A stretch of DNA of 26,382 nt, taken from the IMG/VR virus record IMGVR_UViG_3300003937_000051, positions 1 through 26,382 of that record; one strand, given 5' to 3'. Both the position numbers and the translations under genes were made by a program. Below, piece after piece: positions 15,489 through 22,400 of this stretch. Numbering within the stretch: position 1 is the stretch's first letter; every line of letters begins with the position of its first letter. This DNA is from a virus. The notes beneath the pieces were generated by a model. That model saw nothing but the letters and a program-made list of their open reading frames with translations. It made no database searches and was not told the origin of the DNA.

Positions 15489-16031
15489 ATGAAAACAATT
15501 CCAACATTTGAACAATTTTTAAACGAGAAGTCATATAGAATGACTGGTATCTACTCGGCTAAAGGCTTAGTAGGTAAAGTAATGCAAGCGTTTAAGCAAG
15601 AGATCAAAACAGTAAAATACGAAGGTATTAACGTAGTAACTCAAGAAGAAGTTAATAAAGAATGGGCTAAGTTCGAAGATAAAGCTAAGAAGATCATTTT
15701 AGATCAAGTAGAAAAAGGAGCAGGCGGCATGGACGGTGTACTATATGTTACTGCTAATCTTTTTAATGGATTCGCTATAGATGAGGTTAATGGTTTAAAT
15801 GATTTAGACCCGGACAACATATTATATCTTTCATACGAAGTGGTAATTAACGTAGGCTTTATGGATGATTTTAACGGTAAAAAAGCAGCTAGAAAAATCG
15901 ATAAGACTGGAATGATGAATTCCCCGTTAGCAGGTGAGAAAGATCTTATTTACGGTGAATATGATGCATCAGTTGGTAATAACAATCTTGAAATTAGAGA
16001 TAACGAACATATCCAAATAGACGGAAAATAA
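15489..16031 (+). CDS. Leader-bearing protein of unknown function (180 aa)
   Basis: The N-terminus M-K-T-I-P-T-F-E-Q-F-L-N-E13-K is the clearest leader in the window and is near identical in pattern to the ligase leader at 9795. After it, the predicted mature chain (from Lys14) is an alpha/beta protein with a Lys-rich helix (residues 30-75), hydrophobic strands (GVLYVTANLFNGFAI and ILYLSYEVVINVGF) and a Gly/Asn-rich tail. It is followed after one base by the next gene. I see no known domain or catalytic motif. Packaging into the capsid is inferred from the leader alone. Confidence 0.6.
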   Translation: MKTIPTFEQFLNEKSYRMTGIYSAKGLVGKVMQAFKQEIKTVKYEGINVVTQEEVNKEWAKFEDKAKKIILDQVEKGAGGMDGVLYVTANLFNGFAIDEVNGLNDLDPDNILYLSYEVVINVGFMDDFNGKKAARKIDKTGMMNSPLAGEKDLIYGEYDASVGNNNLEIRDNEHIQIDGK

Positions 16032-16032
16032 T

Positions 16033-17439
16033 ATGTCAGAAGATAAATCACTAGAAGAGAATTTTGAAACAGCTAACGCTAGAATAACACCAGGTGTTAC
16101 TATTGGTGGTATGGGAGAAGTTTCTTTGCCTAATTCTGAAAATGGCAATATAGGTTCTGGTGATGTTCCTGATGTAGCAGATATTGATGATGACGAAGAG
16201 GAAGCTAAGAAGGATAAAACAAAAAAGAAATTAGAGATGGAAGGTTTTAAACTATTTACACAATTTGATAATTTTGTTACTGAAGCTAAAATACCTAATT
16301 TTAAATTTGGCCAAAAGACACAATATTCATTTAATGACATTAACGATCAATACGGATTTTGGGGAACATTAGAGGTTAACATGGATCCTGAGTCAATCGA
16401 AGAAATTTGGCATGATGTATGGGGAATACTAACTAAGAGTTGGAAATTCTCAGATGCTGGAGCTTTATACTACTTAAACGCAAAAGCTGGTCGTCATTTA
16501 GCTGATAAAGTATGGAACGATATTAATTCTCAAATATCTCAACCTGATGCAATCGATATGATTTTATCTGATTATGCTAGACCATCTAAATGGAAAGCAT
16601 GGGCTAAAGAATATAATGAGTTTGCTCAAGAAGAATTAGCTGAGTCCGATAAAATTTATGAAGAGGCTGTACTTGAAAATGCAGTTAGAGATTTACATTT
16701 TGAAACAGATCCCGATAAAGCTGAAGAACTAAAGATTGAAATCGGTGCATCTCAAGGAGAGGTTACAAGAAGAAAACAAATTGAAGGTGGTGAATATTCA
16801 CTAAGAAGATTTAGAAAAGAAATTAAGTATGATGAGACTGGTGAAGATCTTGGTGTATTTAAACCTGGTAGTTATATGGCTGCTACTTCTAAACTAGGTG
16901 ATGGTCCACATAAGAAAGCAGTTAAAAAAGTAAGATGGAATCAAAAAATGTATGACCAATGGATCGAGGATGTAGCTTCTAACGGTGGCTGGCAACACGC
17001 ATTCGATATGGCTCAGAATGCCAAACATGAACGTGGGCTTATTGATTGGGTAAAGAAAAATCACAGAGGAGAAGATCCAATGCAAAGAATTCAATGGGAT
17101 ATTGAGGCATTTGCAGAATCAGTAACTAAAGATCGCTTCTCAGAATGGGCAACACTTAATGAGAAGAAAGAAGATAGAGACGGTATGATGAAGTTTATTA
17201 AAAAGCACATGAGCTTTGTAGGTACTTCTGAAGATTTTAACGGTTCTCAAGGAGGTATTCATGTTTCTGGTGAAAATTACGACGATGAGTTCAAAGGTCA
17301 ACAAATTTATGACTACTACTCTGAAGATTACAAGAATAGAGAATTTGGTGTACTTAACTCATGGGAAAAAGAATTAAATAAAAGAGGTTGGTATAGTGAA
17401 TGGTATGATGCAGGGACTGTATGTATATGGCCACTATAA
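16033..17439 (+). CDS. Internal/virion-type protein with embedded leader (468 aa)
   Basis: Residues 1-68 form a low-complexity acidic segment. Met69 then starts a leader-like stretch, M-E-G-F-K-L-F-T-Q-F-D-N-F-V-T-E84-A. The body (about 86-377) is helical and rich in Trp (IWHDVWGILTKSW, WKAWAKEY) with a basic KKAVKKVRWNQ patch, so nucleic-acid contact is possible. A second candidate site, T-L-N-E377-K, separates a ~90-residue C-terminal module (378-468) rich in Tyr and Gly. Internal initiation at ATG 16237 would yield a standard leader-first protein, so the upstream 68 codons could be an extension or an independent small product. No known family is recognised. It is the last gene before a strong terminator. 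Confidence 0.58.
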   Translation: MSEDKSLEENFETANARITPGVTIGGMGEVSLPNSENGNIGSGDVPDVADIDDDEEEAKKDKTKKKLEMEGFKLFTQFDNFVTEAKIPNFKFGQKTQYSFNDINDQYGFWGTLEVNMDPESIEEIWHDVWGILTKSWKFSDAGALYYLNAKAGRHLADKVWNDINSQISQPDAIDMILSDYARPSKWKAWAKEYNEFAQEELAESDKIYEEAVLENAVRDLHFETDPDKAEELKIEIGASQGEVTRRKQIEGGEYSLRRFRKEIKYDETGEDLGVFKPGSYMAATSKLGDGPHKKAVKKVRWNQKMYDQWIEDVASNGGWQHAFDMAQNAKHERGLIDWVKKNHRGEDPMQRIQWDIEAFAESVTKDRFSEWATLNEKKEDRDGMMKFIKKHMSFVGTSEDFNGSQGGIHVSGENYDDEFKGQQIYDYYSEDYKNREFGVLNSWEKELNKRGWYSEWYDAGTVCIWPL

Positions 17440-17461
17440 AATAACAAACTTTTTACAAAAT

Positions 17462-17496
17462 AAAGACCCAAACATTTTTCTGTTTGGGTTTTTTTG
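17462..17496 (+). terminator. Strong rho-independent terminator after leader-protein block
   Basis: ACCCAAACA (17466-17474) and TGTTTGGGT (17481-17489) form a perfect 9-bp stem with a TTTTTC loop, followed by a run of T to 17495. A-rich bases on the 5' side extend the pairing into the T-run, so it could also act on the opposite strand. It ends the 8002-17439 transcript. Confidence 0.9.
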
Positions 17497-17512
17497 TTTA
17501 CATTGTAAGGGA

Positions 17513-17521
17513 AATATATAA
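17513..17521 (+). promoter_or_regulatory. AATATATAA motif, candidate promoter after terminator
   Basis: A variant of the GATATATAA box located between a strong terminator and the next gene, where a promoter is expected. It ends three bases before ATG 17525, so a T4-like start point would fall at or inside the first codons; either the mRNA is leaderless or translation begins at a later Met. Confidence 0.35.
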
Positions 17522-17524
17522 AAC

Positions 17525-18679
17525 ATGATAGAATCATACTCAAATTACACGTTATTACTAGAGGCTCAACAGAGGCTTAAGATGAATGTACCTAAAGACG
17601 TTATCGATTTACATAAACTCTTTAAGAAAAATAAAAGAGAACTTTATGTAGTTGGTGGTGCAGTTAGGGATGCTATGCTTGGACAAAAACCAAAAGACTT
17701 TGATTTAGCTACTGATGCAAAACCAGAAGAAGTAATTAAGATCTTAAAATCTGGTGGTGTTCCAACCATTGGAGAAGTAGGTCAACAATTTGGAGTTGTA
17801 ATTGCTAAAACACCTAGCTTTGCTGAAGGTATGGAAATTGCAACATTTAGAGAAGATATTGGAAAGGGTCGTAGACCTGATGCCGTTAAATTCTCTACAA
17901 TAGACCAAGATGTTCTAAGAAGAGACTTGACAATTAATGCACTATTTTATGATATTGCAACTCAAGAAGTAGTCGATCTAGTTGGTGGTATTGCAGATAT
18001 TCAAAGTAATACTATTAGAACTGTCGGTAGAGCTCAAGAGAGATTTGAAGAAGATCCCCTAAGAAAACTAAGAGCCTTAAGATTTGCTGGTAGGACTGGA
18101 AGTAAATTAGAAAAGAATACTGCAGAAGCTATCATTAGTGATAATTCATTAGAAGATATTAGTCCAGAAAGAATTAGAGATGAATTTAAGAAATCTGTAA
18201 CTACTGCTAAATCACCAAAGAAATACTTGGAGATGGTAGAGTACTTTAAGATGTGGCCAGTAATGTTTCCTACTGTTTATGTTGATAAGAGATTCATAAA
18301 CTCTAAAGATTGGATAATTCAAATAGCAACTCTGTTTGGTGTTAATGAAAACGATCAAATAAAATCTCAATTAAATAGACTAACTTTTTCAAGTAAAGAA
18401 ATAGATTCTATTTTATTTCTTAAATCATTAATGACTCTAAAACCAGAGACTGTATTTGATATAAGTAAAAAGAGAGATATTGTAAAACTAGATAAAAAGA
18501 TTATCTTAGAGTTTGCAAAGCTAAATAAGTTAGACATTAAAATGATAAAGGCATTTATTAAATACAAGCCATCTACTAATGGCGGTGATGTCATGAAGCA
18601 GTTTGATGTGAAAGGACCTGCAATCGCAGATAAAATAAAAGAGATCGAAGCAGAAAAGTTTGCAAAACTTTACAAATAA
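17525..18679 (+). CDS. CCA-adding enzyme / poly(A) polymerase-type nucleotidyltransferase
   Basis: The enzyme adds CCA to tRNA 3' ends or A-tails to RNA; the sequence does not decide between them. Class II nucleotidyltransferase motifs are complete: VVGGAVRD (42-49), the metal-binding D-F-D (58-60), RRDLTINAL, and ERFEEDPLRKLRALRF for base selection. The length (384) is similar to bacterial CCA enzymes without an HD domain. The first 20 residues, M-I-E-S-Y-S-N-Y-T-L-L-L-E13-A, keep the spacing of the capsid leader with E13 and a Leu-x-Glu cleavage pattern. The fold itself needs nothing before about residue 25, and Met20 is an alternative start. The leader argues that the enzyme is packaged. 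Its stop lies inside the conserved 60-bp element that follows. Confidence 0.85.
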   Translation: MIESYSNYTLLLEAQQRLKMNVPKDVIDLHKLFKKNKRELYVVGGAVRDAMLGQKPKDFDLATDAKPEEVIKILKSGGVPTIGEVGQQFGVVIAKTPSFAEGMEIATFREDIGKGRRPDAVKFSTIDQDVLRRDLTINALFYDIATQEVVDLVGGIADIQSNTIRTVGRAQERFEEDPLRKLRALRFAGRTGSKLEKNTAEAIISDNSLEDISPERIRDEFKKSVTTAKSPKKYLEMVEYFKMWPVMFPTVYVDKRFINSKDWIIQIATLFGVNENDQIKSQLNRLTFSSKEIDSILFLKSLMTLKPETVFDISKKRDIVKLDKKIILEFAKLNKLDIKMIKAFIKYKPSTNGGDVMKQFDVKGPAIADKIKEIEAEKFAKLYK

Positions 18680-18733
18680 TTGCCTCTAGATTTTTTTATG
18701 TCAATTATTTTTCGTATATTAGTACTGTAATTA
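18674..18733 (+). promoter_or_regulatory. 60-bp conserved promoter-like element, copy A
   Basis: 59/60 identical to the reverse complement of 3412-3471. It overlaps the last codons of the upstream nucleotidyltransferase gene and ends at the ATG of the small gene at 18733. It starts the region of early/nucleotide genes. Near matches to a Bacteroidetes -7 box are TATTTTTC (18706-18713) and TATATTAG (18715-18722); I cannot fix the start point. Confidence 0.65.
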
Positions 18734-18873
18734 TGGACGAGAAGAGCAAAAAATTAAAAGAAGTAAACCTAACACTCCAAGAGTGGTTAGATGCTTTACG
18801 TATGCCTACTCCTGTAAGAAACAAAAAGAAATATAGACGTAAGAAGAAGCATAAAAATAAAGACGATGAGTAA
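18733..18873 (+). CDS. Small strongly basic protein (46 aa)
   Basis: The product is 46 residues with an LQEWLDALRMPTP segment and a C-terminal run of Lys/Arg/His (KKKYRRKKKHK). The ATG is at the 3' edge of the conserved 60-bp element and the stop overlaps the start of the phosphoesterase gene (ATGAGTAAA), a coupling that supports real translation. The basic tail suggests binding to RNA, DNA or an acidic host protein such as RNA polymerase. No family is recognised. It is likely one of the first proteins made from this promoter. Confidence 0.6.
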   Translation: MDEKSKKLKEVNLTLQEWLDALRMPTPVRNKKKYRRKKKHKNKDDE

Positions 18874-19561
18874 AGTAGTTTTCATAGGAGATATGCATGG
18901 ACATGATACATGGAAGCAGATTGTTGCAGACAATAGCACTGCAGATCACTTTGTATTCGTGGGTGATTACTTTGATGCATTCGTAATTACGCCTGCAGTA
19001 CAAATTCATAACTTTAAAGAGATTATTGAATTTAAAGAGTCTAATCCAGATAGAGTAACTCTGTTAATTGGTAATCACGATTATCATTATACTCCATATT
19101 GTACAGGAAGATATGGTGGTTGGAGTGCTTGGCATGCTGTTGAAATTGGTGAATTGTTAAAGGCAAATGCACATAATCTACAAGTTGCTTGGCAACATGC
19201 AAATGTATTAGCAACTCATGCTGGAGTAAGTAGTACATGGTATGATGAGCATGTTACTAATCTTGGTAATATGTTTGAGATTGCAGATACATTAAACCTG
19301 TTATGGTCAGAACGTCCGGATTATTTTAATCATTCCGGAAGAAATTCATTTGGTAACTCACCGTATGATGGACCTTTTTGGATTCGTCCAGAGGCTCTAA
19401 AGTCAGATCTTGTAGATCCAGACATTATTCAAATCGTTGGACATACTCAAAGAGAAAGAATTTCAAATGACGATAATGTATTCTGTATTGACACTCTACC
19501 CAGAGAGTATCTTATCCTCGAAGATGACGAGTTCGTGATCGCGAACGTTTACTCTAATTAA
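18866..19561 (+). CDS. Calcineurin-like metallophosphoesterase
   Basis: The 231-residue protein has the full binuclear-metal signature: GDMHGH (8-13, Asp9/His11), GDYFDA (33-38), GNHD (69-72), an ATHAG segment and VGHTQRE near the C-terminus. It most resembles the serine/threonine phosphatase/Ap4A-hydrolase branch, as in lambda phosphatase. The substrate could be phosphoprotein, a dinucleotide such as Ap4A, or a cyclic nucleotide signal; sequence alone does not say. It overlaps the upstream small basic gene by eight bases and is followed by a hairpin terminator, so the two form a two-gene early unit. An anti-defence role by degrading a signalling nucleotide is possible but unproven. Confidence 0.85.
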   Translation: MSKVVFIGDMHGHDTWKQIVADNSTADHFVFVGDYFDAFVITPAVQIHNFKEIIEFKESNPDRVTLLIGNHDYHYTPYCTGRYGGWSAWHAVEIGELLKANAHNLQVAWQHANVLATHAGVSSTWYDEHVTNLGNMFEIADTLNLLWSERPDYFNHSGRNSFGNSPYDGPFWIRPEALKSDLVDPDIIQIVGHTQRERISNDDNVFCIDTLPREYLILEDDEFVIANVYSN

Positions 19562-19567
19562 TCTACT

Positions 19568-19598
19568 GAAAGCCGTGAAACATTCGCGGCTTTCTCTC
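19568..19598 (+). terminator. Hairpin terminator after phosphoesterase gene
   Basis: GAAAGCCGTG (19568-19577) pairs with CGCGGCTTTC (19585-19594), one G-T wobble, around AAACATT; the tail is TCTCT rather than a pure T-run. It separates the two-gene early unit from the next gene. Confidence 0.6.
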
Positions 19599-19625
19599 TA
19601 TAATAAGTAATTAAATCTAGTTATT

Positions 19626-19961
19626 ATGAGCAAAAACATTCTAAAAGAAGCAGACGAAATAATCAATAACAGATCAGAAGAGAAAGAACGTATGTACGGT
19701 CCTTTCGAAGAAGGTATGAGACGTGCCGCTATGATCTGTGCAGGTATGACCGGTAAAGAATGGTCAGGATCTGATATGTATGCAGCGCTAGTCGCACTTA
19801 AATTAAGCAGACATTCTTACAACTATAAAGAAGACAACCTATTAGATGCAGTAGCATATATTGGCGGTCTTGATAATTACATTAAGAAGTATGGATATGG
19901 TCCAACTGAGAAGCCTATTAATTTAACTGACGCAGACGCTGGATATGGAGACAAAAAGTAA
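19626..19961 (+). CDS. DUF6378-like small protein (MazG-like context)
   Basis: The 111-residue product has the order seen in DUF6378 phage proteins: an R-x-x-x-Y-G-x-[FP] motif after an N-terminal helix, a helix ending in LKLSRHSYN, and the D-N-L-L-D-A-V-A-Y-I-G-G helix with acidic residues. These resemble the metal-binding helices of all-alpha NTP pyrophosphatases, so a nucleotide 'house-cleaning' role is plausible, though family function is not established. Its 3' end overlaps the next gene by 17 bases, starting a run of overlapping genes that continues to 23780. Confidence 0.55.
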   Translation: MSKNILKEADEIINNRSEEKERMYGPFEEGMRRAAMICAGMTGKEWSGSDMYAALVALKLSRHSYNYKEDNLLDAVAYIGGLDNYIKKYGYGPTEKPINLTDADAGYGDKK

Positions 19962-21018
19962 CCTAGTCTATTTTACAGACTTAGAGCAAGATAAAACACT
20001 TAAGATTGGTATTGCCGCACTTGTAGGTAAACTCAGTCCAAAATTAAGTTCACACAAATCCGGATGGGCATTCCATCTGGCTAATCAACTAACACATGCA
20101 GGCTACACTAATGTAGAAGTCATTACAGACACAGAGACCGAATGGTCAGATTTTGATGTAATGTTACTTGAACATGGTATGGAATTTAAGGGTAATTTTA
20201 ATATCTTTGGTGGGGCGAACGATGACTTGTACTATCAAATCACTAGAATGTTCGCTCAAGGTATCAAGCTATATTCGCTTCACCACGATATGCCCTGTGT
20301 AGGAACTCTAATTGAAAAGAGATTAAAAACAGGTTCAGAGCTATTCAAAACCCTAGAATCTAGAATCGATGAGGTAAAGAAAATTTGTTCCCAAATTCCC
20401 CGCGTGGACCGAATTGAAAAAACTTTCTGCCTGTGCTTTGGGGACTCTCATTCTTTTAGTCAATACACGCCGGGTTTCCAAACAGACAGACATGATGGTC
20501 TAACTCTTTTTGGCACTCTGAGAAGAGGGATTAAAAGTTATGTACCTAATTATATTCAATCATTACGTGTCTATCTAGGGAATATAGATATAAGACATCA
20601 CTTAATGAGACAAGACAATCCATCGAAGTCTTTAAAAACAATGATGGAAGAATATGAACAACAACTAATCGATTTAGAAATTGATAATATTGATGTTGTT
20701 CAGGCTTTACCAATTGAGAATGAGTCTAGACCACTACCAAAAACAGGCTTCTATAAAGATACACCTTTCTTTGGCACTTGGGCAGAAAGAACTGCACTGG
20801 TTAAAGAATTTAATCAATTAGTAGAAGCAATGTGTAATAGAAATGGTTGGAAGACTTGGAAACATTCCGATGTATTCTTAAACTCTTTTGGAGAGTTAAC
20901 ATTCGATGTAATGGAAAAACCAAAGTCTGTACATATTGCACGAGAGTTCTACAGATGGGACTTATTGAACGACGAACCAAATAAAAAATTAGTAAAAGTG
21001 ACGCAAGCACTATTTTAA
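19945..21018 (+). CDS. Two-domain protein with SGNH-hydrolase-like C-terminal part
   Basis: Residues 1-130 look like a Rossmann/GT-B-like domain (SGWAFHLANQLTHAGY, VEVITD, DVMLLEHGMEF). Residues ~160-357 carry FGDSHS (165-170), a GNIDIRHH block (212-219), and D321...H330 (FDVMEKPKSVHI). Together these match the GDS, G-x-N-D-like and D-x-x-H blocks of SGNH/GDSL hydrolases, with Ser168 as candidate nucleophile. Known SGNH enzymes remove acyl or related groups, but this match is remote and the enzyme may do something else. Its place in an overlapping run with a PLP enzyme, a pyrophosphorylase-like protein and gp56 suggests a step in making or trimming modified DNA bases. Confidence 0.4.
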   Translation: METKSNLVYFTDLEQDKTLKIGIAALVGKLSPKLSSHKSGWAFHLANQLTHAGYTNVEVITDTETEWSDFDVMLLEHGMEFKGNFNIFGGANDDLYYQITRMFAQGIKLYSLHHDMPCVGTLIEKRLKTGSELFKTLESRIDEVKKICSQIPRVDRIEKTFCLCFGDSHSFSQYTPGFQTDRHDGLTLFGTLRRGIKSYVPNYIQSLRVYLGNIDIRHHLMRQDNPSKSLKTMMEEYEQQLIDLEIDNIDVVQALPIENESRPLPKTGFYKDTPFFGTWAERTALVKEFNQLVEAMCNRNGWKTWKHSDVFLNSFGELTFDVMEKPKSVHIAREFYRWDLLNDEPNKKLVKVTQALF

Positions 21019-21022
21019 ATTT

Positions 21023-21187
21023 ATGAAAAAATATACCATTTTAATAACACCCATGGGTCTCAGATCCGGAGAACCATATACCATCATAATTGATTCTGAT
21101 AGAATTAACTGGTCTATGGAACAGTATCAAAGAAACAGAGATGCTTTCGACTGGGAAATACTAGAAGTGAATGAGTACGACGTGTAA
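21023..21187 (+). CDS. Small hypothetical protein (54 aa)
   Basis: The 54-residue product starts M-K-K-Y-T-I-L-I-T-P and contains a W-x-x-x-Q-Y-Q helix and an acidic C-terminus (EILEVNEYDV). It begins four bases after the previous stop and overlaps the next gene's ATG by 17 bases; this exact fill of the gap between two coupled genes supports it as real. The pattern strand-loop-strand-helix-strand could be a small ferredoxin-like or accessory subunit. No family is recognised. Confidence 0.6.
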   Translation: MKKYTILITPMGLRSGEPYTIIIDSDRINWSMEQYQRNRDAFDWEILEVNEYDV

Positions 21188-22400
21188 AATTAAGACTACT
21201 AGATACTATGATGAGTTTATCAGGTATTATGAGTTAGCCTTAGACCAGCAGAAAAAGAGTAACCTAGGCCACATTCCACATGCCGAGTCCAAGATGGACG
21301 ATCCGCTGATGGAACATATCGAGCTGTATGATGTGGTAGAAAGGAAGTATGCTGGATTTAGTCAAATCGTAAATGATGCTTTTTATGGTTGGACTGAAGC
21401 ACACCCTTATTGGTCAAGAATGCAGGCCGGACTCTATACGGAACAGCGCAAAGATGTCGCTACCAATTGGACCGGTAAACAAGAAGTCTTCGGCCTACCA
21501 GAATGGCTCTACATATTCATCCTGCACAGAGTATGTGGATCTGCAATTAACTATGCTACTAAACCAAGTGGCTATCACAACACGCTACTATTCGACTTGT
21601 GGCAATCTGATTCTATAGAACAAATGTGTGAGCAAGTTAAGGACAGAACCACACCATTCTACACTTCAGTTGGGTATCAATTCCCAGCTTTCCCAAAACC
21701 CCCGATTCCACAGCAAAGCGAGGAAGTCTTTGTTGGGATGGCGGGGTTCGAAGGTCCTCAATTTACTTACAAGAGAGGTGGCGACTATTTCCTATGTGAA
21801 TTTGCACCACGTCTAGCCAGAGAGATGGCAACATGGTTAGAGGCTGGTGGTAAGAAAGATCTTAGAGAAATAGGTCAATGGATGTTTGACTGGAATGTTG
21901 CAAATGGATTAAGACAATATAAATTCCAATATGCAGCAGTCTTAGCAGATATTGCAGATTGGTTTCCACAGTATGTCAATAAAGAATCAATGTTTTATTA
22001 TGGGACAAATGCAGTAGAATGTATTGGTTATCTTGCAGATCCTGTAGAAGGCAAAGGTAAAAAATCAGAACCATTCCTAGATGCAGTAATGACAAAGATC
22101 TATGAGCAAACAGGCTCTCTTCCGTATAACGCAGAGGATGTAGCATGTGACTTTATTAGATGGATTGAAAATTATATGAGACCAGGAAAAGATTATGCTC
22201 ATATTGATTTAGATAATACATTTAATAGTTCAACAATTATCGATCACCCTTATGGTAGACAAAGAGCTATGGTAGATTTAGGGTTGGTAGAAACATTTAA
22301 CGGAATGAAACATCATCCAAGTGATGATAAAGTAATTGCAGCTGCCGGTATTACACCAGAAGCATATAAGAAAAAAGTAAAAGAATTTTATGGCGCATAA
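21171..22400 (+). CDS. Putative alpha-glutamyl/putrescinyl-thymidine pyrophosphorylase-like protein
   Basis: This 409-residue protein shows features I associate with the aGPT-PPlase clade described for phages with hypermodified thymine (Iyer and colleagues' base-modification survey, from memory). These are an H-R-x-x-G-S motif (119-124) with GYHNT shortly after, a TPFYTSVGYQFPAFPKP segment (161-177), a KFQYAAVLADIADWFP helix (251-266) followed by YYGTNAVECI (276-285), and an EDVACDFIRW-ENY helix (322-335). Such enzymes displace pyrophosphate from an activated 5-hydroxymethyl-uracil in DNA and attach an amine or amino acid. The assignment is from pattern memory, not a search. It overlaps the downstream PLP-type gene by 11 bases, which fits a shared pathway. 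Confidence 0.5.
   Translation: MSTTCKIKTTRYYDEFIRYYELALDQQKKSNLGHIPHAESKMDDPLMEHIELYDVVERKYAGFSQIVNDAFYGWTEAHPYWSRMQAGLYTEQRKDVATNWTGKQEVFGLPEWLYIFILHRVCGSAINYATKPSGYHNTLLFDLWQSDSIEQMCEQVKDRTTPFYTSVGYQFPAFPKPPIPQQSEEVFVGMAGFEGPQFTYKRGGDYFLCEFAPRLAREMATWLEAGGKKDLREIGQWMFDWNVANGLRQYKFQYAAVLADIADWFPQYVNKESMFYYGTNAVECIGYLADPVEGKGKKSEPFLDAVMTKIYEQTGSLPYNAEDVACDFIRWIENYMRPGKDYAHIDLDNTFNSSTIIDHPYGRQRAMVDLGLVETFNGMKHHPSDDKVIAAAGITPEAYKKKVKEFYGA

Noticed and set aside
18674-18733. Reading the repeated 60-bp element as an insertion-sequence end or phage attachment site
   Set aside because: There is no transposase or integrase and no target duplication; placement just before two gene starts fits a promoter better.
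21373-21816. Two + strand ORFs in another frame inside the 409-aa gene
   Set aside because: They have unnatural composition, and the overlapping long frame carries conserved motifs.
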